The notes under the pieces are model-generated. The model was not told where the DNA came from, made no database searches, and was given only the letters and a program-made list of their open reading frames with translations. Shown piece by piece: positions 33,398-42,547 of a DNA stretch of 64,000 nt. Origin of the DNA: Amycolatopsis sp. WAC 01376 (GTDB lineage: Bacteria > Actinomycetota > Actinomycetes > Mycobacteriales > Pseudonocardiaceae); contig NZ_QHKL01000001.1 in assembly GCF_003947415.1 (NCBI RefSeq), positions 992,001 to 1,056,000 on the forward strand, read 5' to 3'. Both the position numbers and the translations under genes were made by a program. Each line of letters starts with the position of its first letter. The stretch's first letter is position 1.

Positions 33398-34447
33398 ATG
33401 GCTGACTTGCGAGTGGGGATCTTCGGATACGGCACCGGCGGGCGCGTCTTCCACGCCCCGTTGGTCAACGCGACGCCGGGGCTGACCCCGGCCGCCATCG
33501 TCACCTCGAACCCGGACCGGGTGGCGCAGGCAGGCGCCGACCATCCGGACGCCGACGTGCTGCCGGACGCGGACGCGTTGTTCGCGAAGGCCGGCGAGCT
33601 GGACCTGGTCGTGATCAGCACGCCGAACCGCACGCACGTCCCGCTCGCGCTTCGGGCGATCGAGGCAGGGCTGCCCGTTGTCGTCGACAAGCCTTTCGCG
33701 CCGACAGCGGCCGAGGCGGCGAAGGTCGTCGAAGCGGCGAAGGCCAAGGGCGTCGGTCTGACGGTGTTCCAGAACCGGCGGTTCGACTCGGACTTCCTCA
33801 CCGTCCGGAAGGTCCTCGACGCGGGCCGCCTCGGCGACGTCTTCCGCTTCGAGTCGCGCTACGACCGCTGGGTGCCGAAGCCGCGGGAAAACTGGCGCGA
33901 GTTCGGCGATCCCGCCGAGGCCGGCGGGCTCCTGTACGACCTCGGTGCGCATATCGTCGACCAGGCGCTGCAGCTGTTCGGCCCGGTCACCGAGGTCTAC
34001 GCGGAGGTCGACAAGCGCCGTGCCGGGGTGTCGGTCGACGACGATGTCTTCGTCGCCCTCCAGCACACGAACGGCGTGCGCTCGCACCTGTGGGCGTCCG
34101 CGCTCGCGGGGACCCGGAACCCGCGGTTCCGCGTGCTCGGCGACAAGGCGACCTTCACCAAGTACGGCCTCGACGTGCAGGAACCCCAGATCAAGGACGG
34201 ACTGCGGCCGGGCGACCCCGGCTGGGGCGTCGAACCGTCGTCGGACGCCGGCGTGCTCGGCGTGAACGACGACGTCGAAACCGTGCCCACCGAAGTCGGC
34301 CGCTACGAGGACTTCTACGCGCAGGTGCGTGACGCGCTGCTCGGCAAGGGTGATTTCCCGGTCGATCCCGCCTCCGCCGTCGAGGCGCTCCGGGTCATCG
34401 AAGCCGCTCACCTTTCGGGTGCCGAACGGCGCGTGGTCACCCTCTAG
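33398..34447 (+). CDS. Gfo/Idh/MocA-family NAD(P)-dependent oxidoreductase
   Basis: 349 residues. A Rossmann start VGIFGYGTGG with GxGxxG, the VVDKPFAPT stretch (conserved EKP-like lysine), and the C-terminal Gfo/Idh domain from NRRFDSDFL onward. Members oxidise or reduce sugars and inositols. The intact ROK regulator next door suggests a sugar role. ATG 33398 begins MADLRVGIFG. A 20-bp perfect hairpin follows the stop. Confidence 0.88.
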   Translation: MADLRVGIFGYGTGGRVFHAPLVNATPGLTPAAIVTSNPDRVAQAGADHPDADVLPDADALFAKAGELDLVVISTPNRTHVPLALRAIEAGLPVVVDKPFAPTAAEAAKVVEAAKAKGVGLTVFQNRRFDSDFLTVRKVLDAGRLGDVFRFESRYDRWVPKPRENWREFGDPAEAGGLLYDLGAHIVDQALQLFGPVTEVYAEVDKRRAGVSVDDDVFVALQHTNGVRSHLWASALAGTRNPRFRVLGDKATFTKYGLDVQEPQIKDGLRPGDPGWGVEPSSDAGVLGVNDDVETVPTEVGRYEDFYAQVRDALLGKGDFPVDPASAVEALRVIEAAHLSGAERRVVTL

Positions 34448-34457
34448 CTCGGGGAGC

Positions 34458-34500
34458 GAAGGGGCCCTTCACCGCATGACATGCGGTGAAGGGCCCCTTC
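34458..34500. terminator. Perfect 20-bp hairpin, bidirectional terminator candidate
   Basis: Two complementary 20-base arms (GAAGGGGCCC at the left end) surround a three-base GAC loop. It lies between the convergent oxidoreductase and PBP stops, 10 bp and 2 bp away respectively, and could terminate both. Confidence 0.8.
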
Positions 34501-34502
34501 AG

Positions 34503-37049
34503 CTACTCGTTGTCGCCTCTGCCGCCCCCGCGGCCGGGACCGTTGTTGCCGCCGCCTTCTTCGCCGCCGTTGTTCTCACTGGACGTAGGCGGGTTCCGCG
34601 AGCTGGACGGCGGTTCTTCCTCGTTCCGCGAAGAGGAAGGCCCGGTCGACGGTCCGGTCGACGGCGTGCCGGTCTCGGTCGAACCCTCGTCCTCGCCCGG
34701 CGGCGGGGTCTGCGTCGACGGGACGGTGTTGTTGTCGTCCCCGCCGATGATCTTGACCTTGTCGAAGCGCTCCCCCGGTTTCCCGTTCAGGTACAGGGAA
34801 AGGAACTTCTGCCAGATCGGCCCGGCGATCGTCGAACCGAAGATCGCCTTGCCGTTCTTGCCCTTCAGCGGCTTGTCACCGTCGCCACCGACCCAGACCG
34901 CGGCCGAGATCGACGGCGTGTAGCCGACCATCCAGGTCTGCGAGTTGGAGTCCTTCGCCGACGCGGGCTCGCCCGACCGATAGGTGTGCTGCTGGGTTCC
35001 CGTCTTGCCCGCGCACTCATGGCCGTTGGGGCACTTGAGCTTCGAGAACGGGATGACACCCTTGAGCGACTCGGTGACGTTGCCGGCGATCTGCTTGCTC
35101 TTGTCGGAGTTGTCGGAGAACGCGGGCTTCGCCTCTTCCGGGGCCGAGTAAGCGGCCTCGTCCTGCGAGTTGGTCACCTTGGCGACGAAGTGCCTGGTCC
35201 GCCGCTGGCCATCGCCCGCGAAGGTCGCGTACGCGGCGGCCATGTCCTCCGGGCTGACGGCCGTCTTGCCACCGCCGAGCGCGATGTTGTTGTCGGCGAA
35301 CAGTTCGGAGGCGCCTTCGGGGGCGGGTTTGATCCCGGCGTCCTTGGCGGCCTGCGCCACCGGCCCGGGCTTGGTCACGTTCACGACCATGTCGTAGAAC
35401 ACCGTGTTCGCGGAGCGCTGCATCGCTTCGGACACCGTGCACTGCGCCGAACACGAGCTGCCGGGACCGGCGTTTCGGATCATCTGCTTCCCGAACTGCC
35501 GGTTGTTGGAGCCGTCGAACGTCGAGTTGATGCCGCCCTTGCCCATCTGCAGGTACGCGGTGAGGTCGAACGGCTTCATCGACGACCCGGGGTTCTGCGG
35601 CGTATTCGCCCAGTCCCGGCCCTTCTGGTCTTTGCCGTCGGGCCCCTTCACGATGGACGGCCCGCCGTAGTACGCCTTCACCCCGCCGGTCTTCGGGTCG
35701 ATCGCGACGAGCGCGTTGAGCAGGTTCTCGTCGGTCTGGCCCTTCATCCCGTCGGCGACCGCTTGCTCGGCCGCGGCCTGCGCCTTCTGGTCGATGGTCG
35801 TGTAGACCTTGTAGCCGCCCCGGTAGTAGACGTCGTCGGTGATGCCGTTCGCGGCGAGCTCTTCCTTGACCTTGTCGCGGATGAACGGGTTGACCACGCC
35901 GGCCTGCTCCTTGTCGGCCTGCGGGATCGGCGTCGGGAACTGCAGGTTCGCGCGGTCGGCGGCGGAGAGGAAACCGTTCTGCACCATACGGTTCAGCGCG
36001 ACGGTCCAGCGTTCGTTCGCGACCTTCGGGTTCTCCGAACGGCCCGGCTGCTGGATGAGGCCCGCGAGCAGCGCCGCCTCGGACGCGTTGAGTTCACCGG
36101 CGGGCTTGCCGAAGAACGCCTGCGAGGCTGATTCGATCCCGTACGCGCCGCGCCCGAAGTAGATGATGTTCAGGTACGCCGAGATGATGTCCTTCTTCTC
36201 GTACGTCTGGTTCATCTTGAAGGATTTGGCGAGCTCGGTCCATTTACGGGCGAATGTCGATTCGTCGTCCCCGCTGGCGACCTTGATGTACTGCTGGGAG
36301 ATGGTGGAACCACCGCCCTTGCCCGCGGTGACCTGGTTGTAGACCGCGCGCAGGATGCCGCCGATGTCGAAGCCCGAGTTCGTCTCGAACGAGGCGTCCT
36401 CGGTGGCGATGACGGCCTTCTTGACGATGTCCGGGATCTGCTCCGGCGTCAGGATCTGCCGGTTGCCGCCCTTGGGGACGTCCTTGCCCATCTCGGTGTT
36501 GTCGGCGTAGTAGTACGTCACCGCCTGGCCCTGCGTGGCCGCGATGGCCTGCGGCGACGGGACGTCGACGGCGAAGTAGGTGATCACGAACGCGATCGCC
36601 GGGAGCACGAAGAAGAGACAGAACAGCGCGAGCAGCACTCGCCGGATGCGTCTCCACCGGCGCTTCTTGCGCTGCGCCGGGGTGAGGATCGGCTTCCCGT
36701 TCTCGTCGGTCTCCGGGGCGTACTGCTCGTCCTCGTACGGCTCTTCGTATTCACGACCGCCGCGATCGACGGTGCCGTTGTGCTCGTGATGCGTGATGAG
36801 GTCCGGCTCGTGCTGCGGCGCGACCGGCGGCCGCTGCGAACGACGCGGTGGCGGTGGGGGCGGCTGCTGCTGAGGCCCGCCCTGCCGTTGCCACGGTGCC
36901 TGCCCTTGGCCCTGCTGGCCGGGACCCTGCTGCTGCCCGTAGCCCGGAGGCGGTCCGGCGGGGCGGCGGGGCGGTCCGGCCGGGCGTTGCGGACGACGTG
37001 CGGGGTCAGGGTCCTGACCTGGCCATCCGCCGTGGGGATCGTCGTTCAC
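34503..37049 (-). CDS. Class A penicillin-binding protein (second of a tandem pair)
   Basis: 848 residues. A cytoplasmic N-terminal tail of about 155 residues rich in Pro, Gln and Arg, one membrane helix (VLLALFCLFFVLPAIAFVIT), the GT51 transglycosylase domain (ATEDASFETN and GGSTISQQYIK) and the transpeptidase domain with SSMK, SAN and KTGT motifs. The tail ends in a Gly/Asn-rich stretch. It polymerises and crosslinks peptidoglycan. GTG 37049 follows GGAGG eight bases upstream. It lies directly downstream of its close relative, from which it is separated by a terminator, and is probably a tandem duplicate. Confidence 0.93.
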   Translation of the reverse strand: MNDDPHGGWPGQDPDPARRPQRPAGPPRRPAGPPPGYGQQQGPGQQGQGQAPWQRQGGPQQQPPPPPPRRSQRPPVAPQHEPDLITHHEHNGTVDRGGREYEEPYEDEQYAPETDENGKPILTPAQRKKRRWRRIRRVLLALFCLFFVLPAIAFVITYFAVDVPSPQAIAATQGQAVTYYYADNTEMGKDVPKGGNRQILTPEQIPDIVKKAVIATEDASFETNSGFDIGGILRAVYNQVTAGKGGGSTISQQYIKVASGDDESTFARKWTELAKSFKMNQTYEKKDIISAYLNIIYFGRGAYGIESASQAFFGKPAGELNASEAALLAGLIQQPGRSENPKVANERWTVALNRMVQNGFLSAADRANLQFPTPIPQADKEQAGVVNPFIRDKVKEELAANGITDDVYYRGGYKVYTTIDQKAQAAAEQAVADGMKGQTDENLLNALVAIDPKTGGVKAYYGGPSIVKGPDGKDQKGRDWANTPQNPGSSMKPFDLTAYLQMGKGGINSTFDGSNNRQFGKQMIRNAGPGSSCSAQCTVSEAMQRSANTVFYDMVVNVTKPGPVAQAAKDAGIKPAPEGASELFADNNIALGGGKTAVSPEDMAAAYATFAGDGQRRTRHFVAKVTNSQDEAAYSAPEEAKPAFSDNSDKSKQIAGNVTESLKGVIPFSKLKCPNGHECAGKTGTQQHTYRSGEPASAKDSNSQTWMVGYTPSISAAVWVGGDGDKPLKGKNGKAIFGSTIAGPIWQKFLSLYLNGKPGERFDKVKIIGGDDNNTVPSTQTPPPGEDEGSTETGTPSTGPSTGPSSSRNEEEPPSSSRNPPTSSENNGGEEGGGNNGPGRGGGRGDNE

Positions 37050-37155
37050 TGGGACGTCCTCCGAACCTTCCGTGGGTGAGCGCGGTCCTGCGGTCGCAGG
37101 TCTCCTTCTAGTTAAGACGTATCGGATCGGTTCAGGTTCACCGGCGTGAAGAAAA

Positions 37156-37187
37156 AAGGTGTGCCGGGCGACCGCCCGGCACACCTT
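37156..37187 (-). terminator. Hairpin between the two PBP genes
   Basis: A 14-base perfect stem, AAGGTGTGCCGGGC with its complement, around a four-base GACC loop, followed on the minus strand by a T run. It lies 23 bp beyond the stop of the first PBP gene. Confidence 0.8.
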
Positions 37188-37210
37188 CCTTCATGCGTTT
37201 CGCCCGGTCA

Positions 37211-40036
37211 TCACGGGTCTTCGGCGTTCGGGAACAACGGATCCGAAGTCCCCGGTCCAGGCCGTGTCGGTTTGGTGGGCTTTGTCGGCTTTGTCGGCCA
37301 GCCGCCGGTTTCCGTCGGCTCCGTCGGCGAGGTCGGCGTCGACGGTGTCGGGGTGGTCGACGGCGTCGAGGGCGGTGTCGACGGCTCCGGCGGCTTCTGT
37401 GCCGTCGTGGACGGCACGTACCGCGCGTCCTTGCCGATCGGTTTGACGCTCTCGAACTTCTCCGAAGGCTTGCCGGTCATGTACCGGGACATGAAGTCTT
37501 CCCAGATCGGACCGGCGATGGTCCGGCCGTAGATCGGCTTGCCGCTCTTGTCGTGCAGCGGCTTGTTGCCGTCGCCGCCGACCCACACCGACGTCGAGAT
37601 GCTCGGCGTGTAGCCCACCATCCAGGTCTGCGCGTTGCGGTCGCGGTAGCTCGCCGGGTCGCTGTCCTTGAAGTCGTACTGCTGCGTCCCGGTCTTGCCC
37701 GCGCACTCGTGGCCCTTCGGGCACTTGAGCTTCGAGTACGGGATGACCTCTTCGAGCGCGTCGGTGACGTTGCCCGCGATCTGCTTGCTCTTGCCGGCGT
37801 CGTCACTGAAGGCGGGGGCTCCCTTGGGAGCCGTCTCGTCGAACTCGACCTCGTCCTGCGAGTTGGTCAGCTTGGCGACGAAGTGCTGCTTCTGGCGGAC
37901 GCCTTCACCGGCGAACGTGGCGAAACCGGCCGCCATGTCCTCCGCGGTGGTGACCGTGCCACCACCGCCGAGCGCGATGTTGATGTCGGGGCTCAGCTTC
38001 GCCTTGCCGCCGTCGGCCTCCACCATCACGCCGGCTTCCTTCGCGGCCTTCGCCACCGGGTCGACCTTCGTCTCGTTGCGCACCATGTCGTAGAACACGG
38101 TGTTCGCGGAGACCTTCATCGCCTCGGCGACCGTGCACTGCGTGCCGCAGTTGGAGCTCTCGCCCGCGTTCCGGATCGTGCGACCGTCGAACTTCCGGTT
38201 GTTGGAGCCGTCGAAGGTCTCGCCGAGTCCCTTGCCCATCTTGAGGAACGCGGCGAGGTCGAAGGCCTTGAACGCCGAACCGGGGTTGTGCGGCACGTTC
38301 GCCCAGTCGATGGCCTGGACGTCCTGGCCCTGCGCGTTCTTCGTCCAGTCCGGACCGCCCCAGTACGCGACCACGCCGCCGGTCTTGGGGTCTATCGCGA
38401 CCAGCGCGTTCAGGATGTTCTCGTCCGTCTGGCCCTTCATCCCCTCGGCGACGGACTCCTCGGCCATCTTCTGCGCCTTGGGGTCGATCGTCGTGGTGAT
38501 CTTGAAGCCGCCCTGGTGCAGCCGGTCCTGGTCGTAGCCGCGGGCTTCGAGTTCGTCGATCACCCGGTTGCGGATGTGCAGGCTCAGCGTCCCGGCGTCG
38601 TCGGCCTTCGCCTGCGCCTTGGGGATCGGCTTCGGGAACTGCGCGGCGGCGCGCTCACCCGGATCGAGCCACTTGTTCGCCACCATCTGGTCCATCACGA
38701 AGTTCCAGCGTCGCTGCGCGTACGCGTCGTTCTCGGACTTGCTCGGGCCCTGGATCAGCCCGGCGAGCAGGGCCGCCTCGGACGCGCCGAGCTCCTTGGC
38801 CGGCTTCTTGAAGTAGGCCTGCGCGGCCGCTTCGATGCCGTTCGCGCCGCGGCCGAAGTAGATGGTGTTGAGGTAGGCGGTGATGATCTCCTCTTTGGAC
38901 ATCTGGTTGTTCATCTTGAAGGATTTGGCCAGCTCGGTCCATTTACGGGTGAGCGTCGGCGCCTCGTTGGCCGTGGCCTTCTTGATGTACTGCTGGGAGA
39001 TCGTCGAACCGCCGCCCTGGCCGCCGGTGACGTTGTTGTAGACCGCGCGCAGGATGCCGCCGACGTCGAATCCGGAGTTCGTCTCGAACGACGAGTCCTC
39101 GGCCGCGTACACGGCCTTCTTGACGGTGTCCGGGATGTCGCCGGGCTGTAGCAGGTACCGGCTGCCGCCGCTGGCGGGCGCGATCTTGCCCATCGGGCTG
39201 CCGTCGGCGTACATCAGCGTGATCGGCTGGCTCTGCAGGCTCGCGACGCTTTCCTGCGTCGGGACGTCCACGAAGAAATAGGTGATGACGAACGCGATCG
39301 CCGGCACCACGACGAACAGGCCGAACATCGCGTAGAGGACGCGGCGGATGATCCGCCAGCGTCGCTTCTTGCGCTGCTTCGGCGTGAGGACCTTCTTCTT
39401 GTCGCCGTCCTCGTCTCCGGCGGGCTCGTCCTCGTACGGGTCTTCGCCCTCGGCACCGAGTGCGGCGCTTTCGTGACGATCGTCATAGCGATCGTCGTAC
39501 GGGTCGTAGCCGTACGGGTCTTCGGTGCCGTTGTGCGCGTGATGCGTGATGAGGTCCGGCTCACGCTCGTACGGCTCCGGTTCGACCGGCCGGACCAGCG
39601 CGGTCGCCTGGTCGGCGGGAGCCGGGGGACGGCGGTTGCCGGGCGGAGGCGGCGGCGGACGGTGGCCGGCGGCGCCCTGACGGACACGATGGTCACCGGC
39701 GGGGCCCCGGGCGGGCACCGGCGGCGGGGGTCCCTGCCTGCGCGGCGGCATGCCGTTGGGGCGGCGCGGGGCCGCGGGACGGCGCGGTTCGTCGTCTGAC
39801 GGCCACTCCGGTCCGCCACCGTCACCGCCGGGCCACTGCGGATTCGGCGGGTTCGGTGGAGTCACTGAGCGTGGCGGGGTCGAGCGGGGAGTGCCGTTCG
39901 GAGGTGTCCGGCGCTGGGGGCGGCGCGGGGGTTCTTCGCTCGGCCAGCCGGGTTCGTCGGCTTCACCCGGCCACTGGGCACGGCGAGGTGCATCAGGCTC
40001 CTGGCCTGGCCAGGAGCGGTTGCGGTCGTCGTTCAC
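37211..40036 (-). CDS. ponA: Class A penicillin-binding protein (PonA-like, first of a tandem pair)
   Basis: 941 residues. The cytoplasmic tail of about 245 residues is Pro/Arg-rich with acidic patches, then a single membrane helix, GT51 domain (AEDSSFETN, GGSTISQQYIK) and transpeptidase with SAFK, SAN and KTGT. The C-terminus is Pro/Thr-rich. In mycobacteria ponA1 lies in the same position between the DUF5318 gene and Rv0051. GTG 40036 has GGAGG just upstream, and both PBP genes begin VNDD, consistent with duplication. It acts in polar or septal peptidoglycan synthesis; the localisation is inferred. Confidence 0.94.
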   Translation of the reverse strand: MNDDRNRSWPGQEPDAPRRAQWPGEADEPGWPSEEPPRRPQRRTPPNGTPRSTPPRSVTPPNPPNPQWPGGDGGGPEWPSDDEPRRPAAPRRPNGMPPRRQGPPPPVPARGPAGDHRVRQGAAGHRPPPPPPGNRRPPAPADQATALVRPVEPEPYEREPDLITHHAHNGTEDPYGYDPYDDRYDDRHESAALGAEGEDPYEDEPAGDEDGDKKKVLTPKQRKKRRWRIIRRVLYAMFGLFVVVPAIAFVITYFFVDVPTQESVASLQSQPITLMYADGSPMGKIAPASGGSRYLLQPGDIPDTVKKAVYAAEDSSFETNSGFDVGGILRAVYNNVTGGQGGGSTISQQYIKKATANEAPTLTRKWTELAKSFKMNNQMSKEEIITAYLNTIYFGRGANGIEAAAQAYFKKPAKELGASEAALLAGLIQGPSKSENDAYAQRRWNFVMDQMVANKWLDPGERAAAQFPKPIPKAQAKADDAGTLSLHIRNRVIDELEARGYDQDRLHQGGFKITTTIDPKAQKMAEESVAEGMKGQTDENILNALVAIDPKTGGVVAYWGGPDWTKNAQGQDVQAIDWANVPHNPGSAFKAFDLAAFLKMGKGLGETFDGSNNRKFDGRTIRNAGESSNCGTQCTVAEAMKVSANTVFYDMVRNETKVDPVAKAAKEAGVMVEADGGKAKLSPDINIALGGGGTVTTAEDMAAGFATFAGEGVRQKQHFVAKLTNSQDEVEFDETAPKGAPAFSDDAGKSKQIAGNVTDALEEVIPYSKLKCPKGHECAGKTGTQQYDFKDSDPASYRDRNAQTWMVGYTPSISTSVWVGGDGNKPLHDKSGKPIYGRTIAGPIWEDFMSRYMTGKPSEKFESVKPIGKDARYVPSTTAQKPPEPSTPPSTPSTTPTPSTPTSPTEPTETGGWPTKPTKPTKPTRPGPGTSDPLFPNAEDP

Positions 40037-40103
40037 GAATGGGCCTCCCAGACCGGCGCTTCGGGGGACGCCGCTCTGTGCTCAACTGCGTTTTCGATAC
40101 CTG

Positions 40104-40517
40104 TCACTGACCCGCTGTCCTCTGCGAACGGGTCCGTGGCCGGGTGGTTCCCGGATCTCCTGTTCCGAGGACGTAGGAGCGCACCAGGTGGTTCCAGTGA
40201 CAGCTCCCGCAGACCTCGACCTCGTAGACGGTGAACTCCGCGAAGAGCCCGTCCATCCGTACCAGTTCTTCCGGTGTCTTGGCCGATCCGGCGGCGTGCT
40301 TGAGCTCGTCGCCGTACACCCAGGACACCAGGGTCAGTTCCTCCCGATGGCAGACCGGGCAGTCCTGCTCACCTGGTCGTCCGTGGAATTTCGCGGCCCG
40401 CAGGAGGTACGGGCCCGCGTCGCAGACGTCGTACGTGCCGACGCGTCCGGAGTGGACGCCCTTGAGCAGCGAGCGCCGCTGTAAGGCGTAGTCCACGACC
40501 TGCCGCTGGTTTCGCAC
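40104..40517 (-). CDS. DUF5318-family zinc-ribbon-like protein
   Basis: 137 residues. It opens with NQRQVVDYALQRRSLL and has two CxxC-H groups, DCPVCHRE and EVCGSCHW, likely a zinc ribbon. It corresponds to Rv0049 by position beside ponA and by its DUF5318 character. It is probably a small cytoplasmic regulator or adaptor; function unknown. GTG 40517 starts the conserved part. It lies 67 bp upstream of the PBP gene on the same strand. Confidence 0.8.
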   Translation of the reverse strand: MRNQRQVVDYALQRRSLLKGVHSGRVGTYDVCDAGPYLLRAAKFHGRPGEQDCPVCHREELTLVSWVYGDELKHAAGSAKTPEELVRMDGLFAEFTVYEVEVCGSCHWNHLVRSYVLGTGDPGTTRPRTRSQRTAGQ

Positions 40518-40672
40518 GCCAACAGAGTACGGGCTATTGCTGTGTGGTCCACGCCCCGTTCGCGAGGGGACCGTCCGTGCGCGGTCGGACACGCCGAAGA
40601 TTCGATAACTGTCCGATGAATTTCGGCCGGATTTCCGGGTACCCGATCGGGGTTAGCTACACCACTTCGATG

Positions 40673-40685
40673 TATCGGCGCGATA
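40673..40685. promoter_or_regulatory. Possible PadR-type operator
   Basis: TATCG-GCG-CGATA lies 80 bp before the PadR start, resembling the TATCG/CGATA half sites seen for some PadR proteins. Length alone does not exclude chance. Confidence 0.4.
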
Positions 40686-40765
40686 TAGTGGGCCGGTAGG
40701 TTGACCGAGCCGGTCTCGGTGGCCAACGCGACCGGTCGCGGTTTGTTCCCGGAAGGGGGTGCGGT

Positions 40766-41311
40766 GTGCTCGAGCTCGCGATCTTGGGGCTGCTGCACGA
40801 GACCCCCATGCACGGTTACGTGCTGCGCAAACGTTTGCATGAGACGCTCGGGATGTTCCGGACGTTCTCGTACGGCTCGCTGTACCCGACCTTGCGCCGG
40901 CTGCTTCGCGCCGGTTACCTCGTCGAGGAACTCGAAGAGGTGGAAGACCGGGCATGGGCACGCCGGGGCAAGCGCGTGTACAAGCTCACCGCCGAGGGCA
41001 AGGAACGGTTCGCCGAACTGCTCGGCGACGCCGGGCCGCAGACGTGGGACGACGAAGGCTTCGGCGTCCACCTGGCGTTCTTTTCGAGGACACCGGCCGA
41101 CGTCAGGATGCGAATCCTGGAAGGCCGTCGTCGTCGGGTCGAGGAGCGCCGAGAAGGGCTTCGGACGGCAATGGCGCGGGCCGAGGAGAAGATCGACCGC
41201 TACACCCGTGAACTGCACCGGCTCGGGCTGGAGTCCAGTGAGCGGGAGGTGCGCTGGCTCAACGAGCTCATCGCGCACGAACAGGCCGAGCAGCGTGGAC
41301 CGGAGACCTGA
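40766..41311 (+). CDS. PadR-family transcriptional regulator
   Basis: 181 residues. The PadR winged helix (LELAILGLLHETPMHGYVLR to GSLYPTLRRLLRAGYL) is at residues 1-80, and the C-terminal region forms a long coiled helix of the subfamily-2 type (MRILEGRRRRVEERREGL). It is the equivalent of Rv0047c by position. It starts GTG behind GGAAGGGGG and is followed after 63 bp by ino1 on the same strand, so it may be co-transcribed with it. Whether it regulates ino1 is not known. Confidence 0.88.
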   Translation: MLELAILGLLHETPMHGYVLRKRLHETLGMFRTFSYGSLYPTLRRLLRAGYLVEELEEVEDRAWARRGKRVYKLTAEGKERFAELLGDAGPQTWDDEGFGVHLAFFSRTPADVRMRILEGRRRRVEERREGLRTAMARAEEKIDRYTRELHRLGLESSEREVRWLNELIAHEQAEQRGPET

Positions 41312-41374
41312 GGCGCTCCGGAGTGCTCGCTGCGCACCACCTACAACTGTTGAACTAATGAAGGAGAAACCGGC

Positions 41375-42457
41375 ATGGGCGAGAACCGCCGCGTTCGGGT
41401 GGCCATCGTGGGCGTCGGCAACTGTGCGGCCTCGCTGGTCCAGGGCGTTCAGTACTACCGCGACGCAGATGCCGGCACTCGCGTGCCCGGTTTGATGCAC
41501 GTCGTGTTCGGCGAGTACCACGTCCGCGACATCGAGTTCGTCGCCGCGTTCGACGTGGACGCCAAGAAGGTCAGCCGCGACCTGTCCGAGGCGATCTTCG
41601 CCTCCGAGAACAACACCATCAAGATCGCCGACGTGCCGCCGCTGGGCGTCACCGTGCAGCGCGGTCACACCTACGACGGACTCGGCCGCTTCTACCGCGA
41701 GACCATCGAGGAGTCCGACGAGACCCCGGTCGACATCGTCGCGGCACTGCGCGAGGCCGAGGTCGACGTGCTCGTCTCGTACTTGCCGGTGGGCTCCGAA
41801 GAGGCCGACAAGTTCTACGCGCAGGCGTGCATCGACGCCGGTGTGGCGTTCGTCAACGCGCTGCCGGTGTTCATCGCCTCCGACCCCGAGTGGGCGGAGA
41901 AGTTCCGCGCGGCCGGCGTCCCGATCGTCGGTGACGACATCAAGTCCCAGGTCGGCGCCACCATCACGCACCGTGTGCTGGCGAAGCTGTTCGAAGACCG
42001 CGGCGTCCAGCTCGACCGGACGATGCAGCTCAACGTGGGCGGGAACATGGACTTCCTGAACATGAAGGAGCTGGAGCGGCTCGAGTCGAAGAAGATCTCG
42101 AAGACCCAGTCGGTCACGTCGCAGGTCGACCGCGAGCTCGGCAAGGGCAACGTCCACATCGGGCCGTCCGACTACGTGCAGTGGCTCGACGACCGCAAGT
42201 GGGCCTACGTCCGGCTCGAGGGCCGCGCCTTCGGCGACGTGCCGCTGAACCTGGAGTACAAGCTCGAGGTGTGGGACTCGCCGAACTCGGCGGGCATCAT
42301 CATCGACGCCGTGCGCGCCGCGAAGATCGCGAAGGACCGCGGCATCGGCGGCCCGATCCTCTCGGCTTCCTCGTACTTCATGAAGTCGCCGCCGGAGCAG
42401 TACGACGACGGCACCGCGCGTGACGAGGTGGAGAAGTTCATCGCCGGCGAGGCGTGA
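41375..42457 (+). CDS. ino1: Inositol-3-phosphate synthase
   Basis: 360 residues, the short actinobacterial form. The N-terminal Rossmann motif [15 protein letters not shown], the [13 protein letters not shown] segment, [14 protein letters not shown] and [11 protein letters not shown] are typical of NAD-dependent myo-inositol-1-phosphate synthase. It turns glucose-6-phosphate into inositol phosphate for phosphatidylinositol, mycothiol and envelope lipoglycans. It has an ideal AAGGAG site. It corresponds to Rv0046c. A CAACTGTTG dyad lies just upstream, of unclear use. Confidence 0.96.
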   Translation: MGENRRVRVAIVGVGNCAASLVQGVQYYRDADAGTRVPGLMHVVFGEYHVRDIEFVAAFDVDAKKVSRDLSEAIFASENNTIKIADVPPLGVTVQRGHTYDGLGRFYRETIEESDETPVDIVAALREAEVDVLVSYLPVGSEEADKFYAQACIDAGVAFVNALPVFIASDPEWAEKFRAAGVPIVGDDIKSQVGATITHRVLAKLFEDRGVQLDRTMQLNVGGNMDFLNMKELERLESKKISKTQSVTSQVDRELGKGNVHIGPSDYVQWLDDRKWAYVRLEGRAFGDVPLNLEYKLEVWDSPNSAGIIIDAVRAAKIAKDRGIGGPILSASSYFMKSPPEQYDDGTARDEVEKFIAGEA

Positions 42458-42477
42458 CCCTCCCGTAGCGCGCTATG

Positions 42478-42518
42478 AACGGTCCGTTCCTTGCAAATTT
42501 CGCAAGGAACGGACCGTT
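42478..42518. terminator. 17-bp perfect hairpin after ino1
   Basis: Arms starting AACGGTCCGTTCC around a seven-base AAATTTC loop. It lies between convergent ino1 and the HAD gene and could stop transcription from both sides. Confidence 0.8.
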
Positions 42519-42547
42519 CCTTGCATTTGAAGCGAGGTACGCCCGCT

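Noticed and set aside
37193..39151. A 652-codon plus-strand open frame across the first PBP gene
   Set aside because: It is antisense to intact catalytic motifs of the PBP and looks like a GC-bias artefact.
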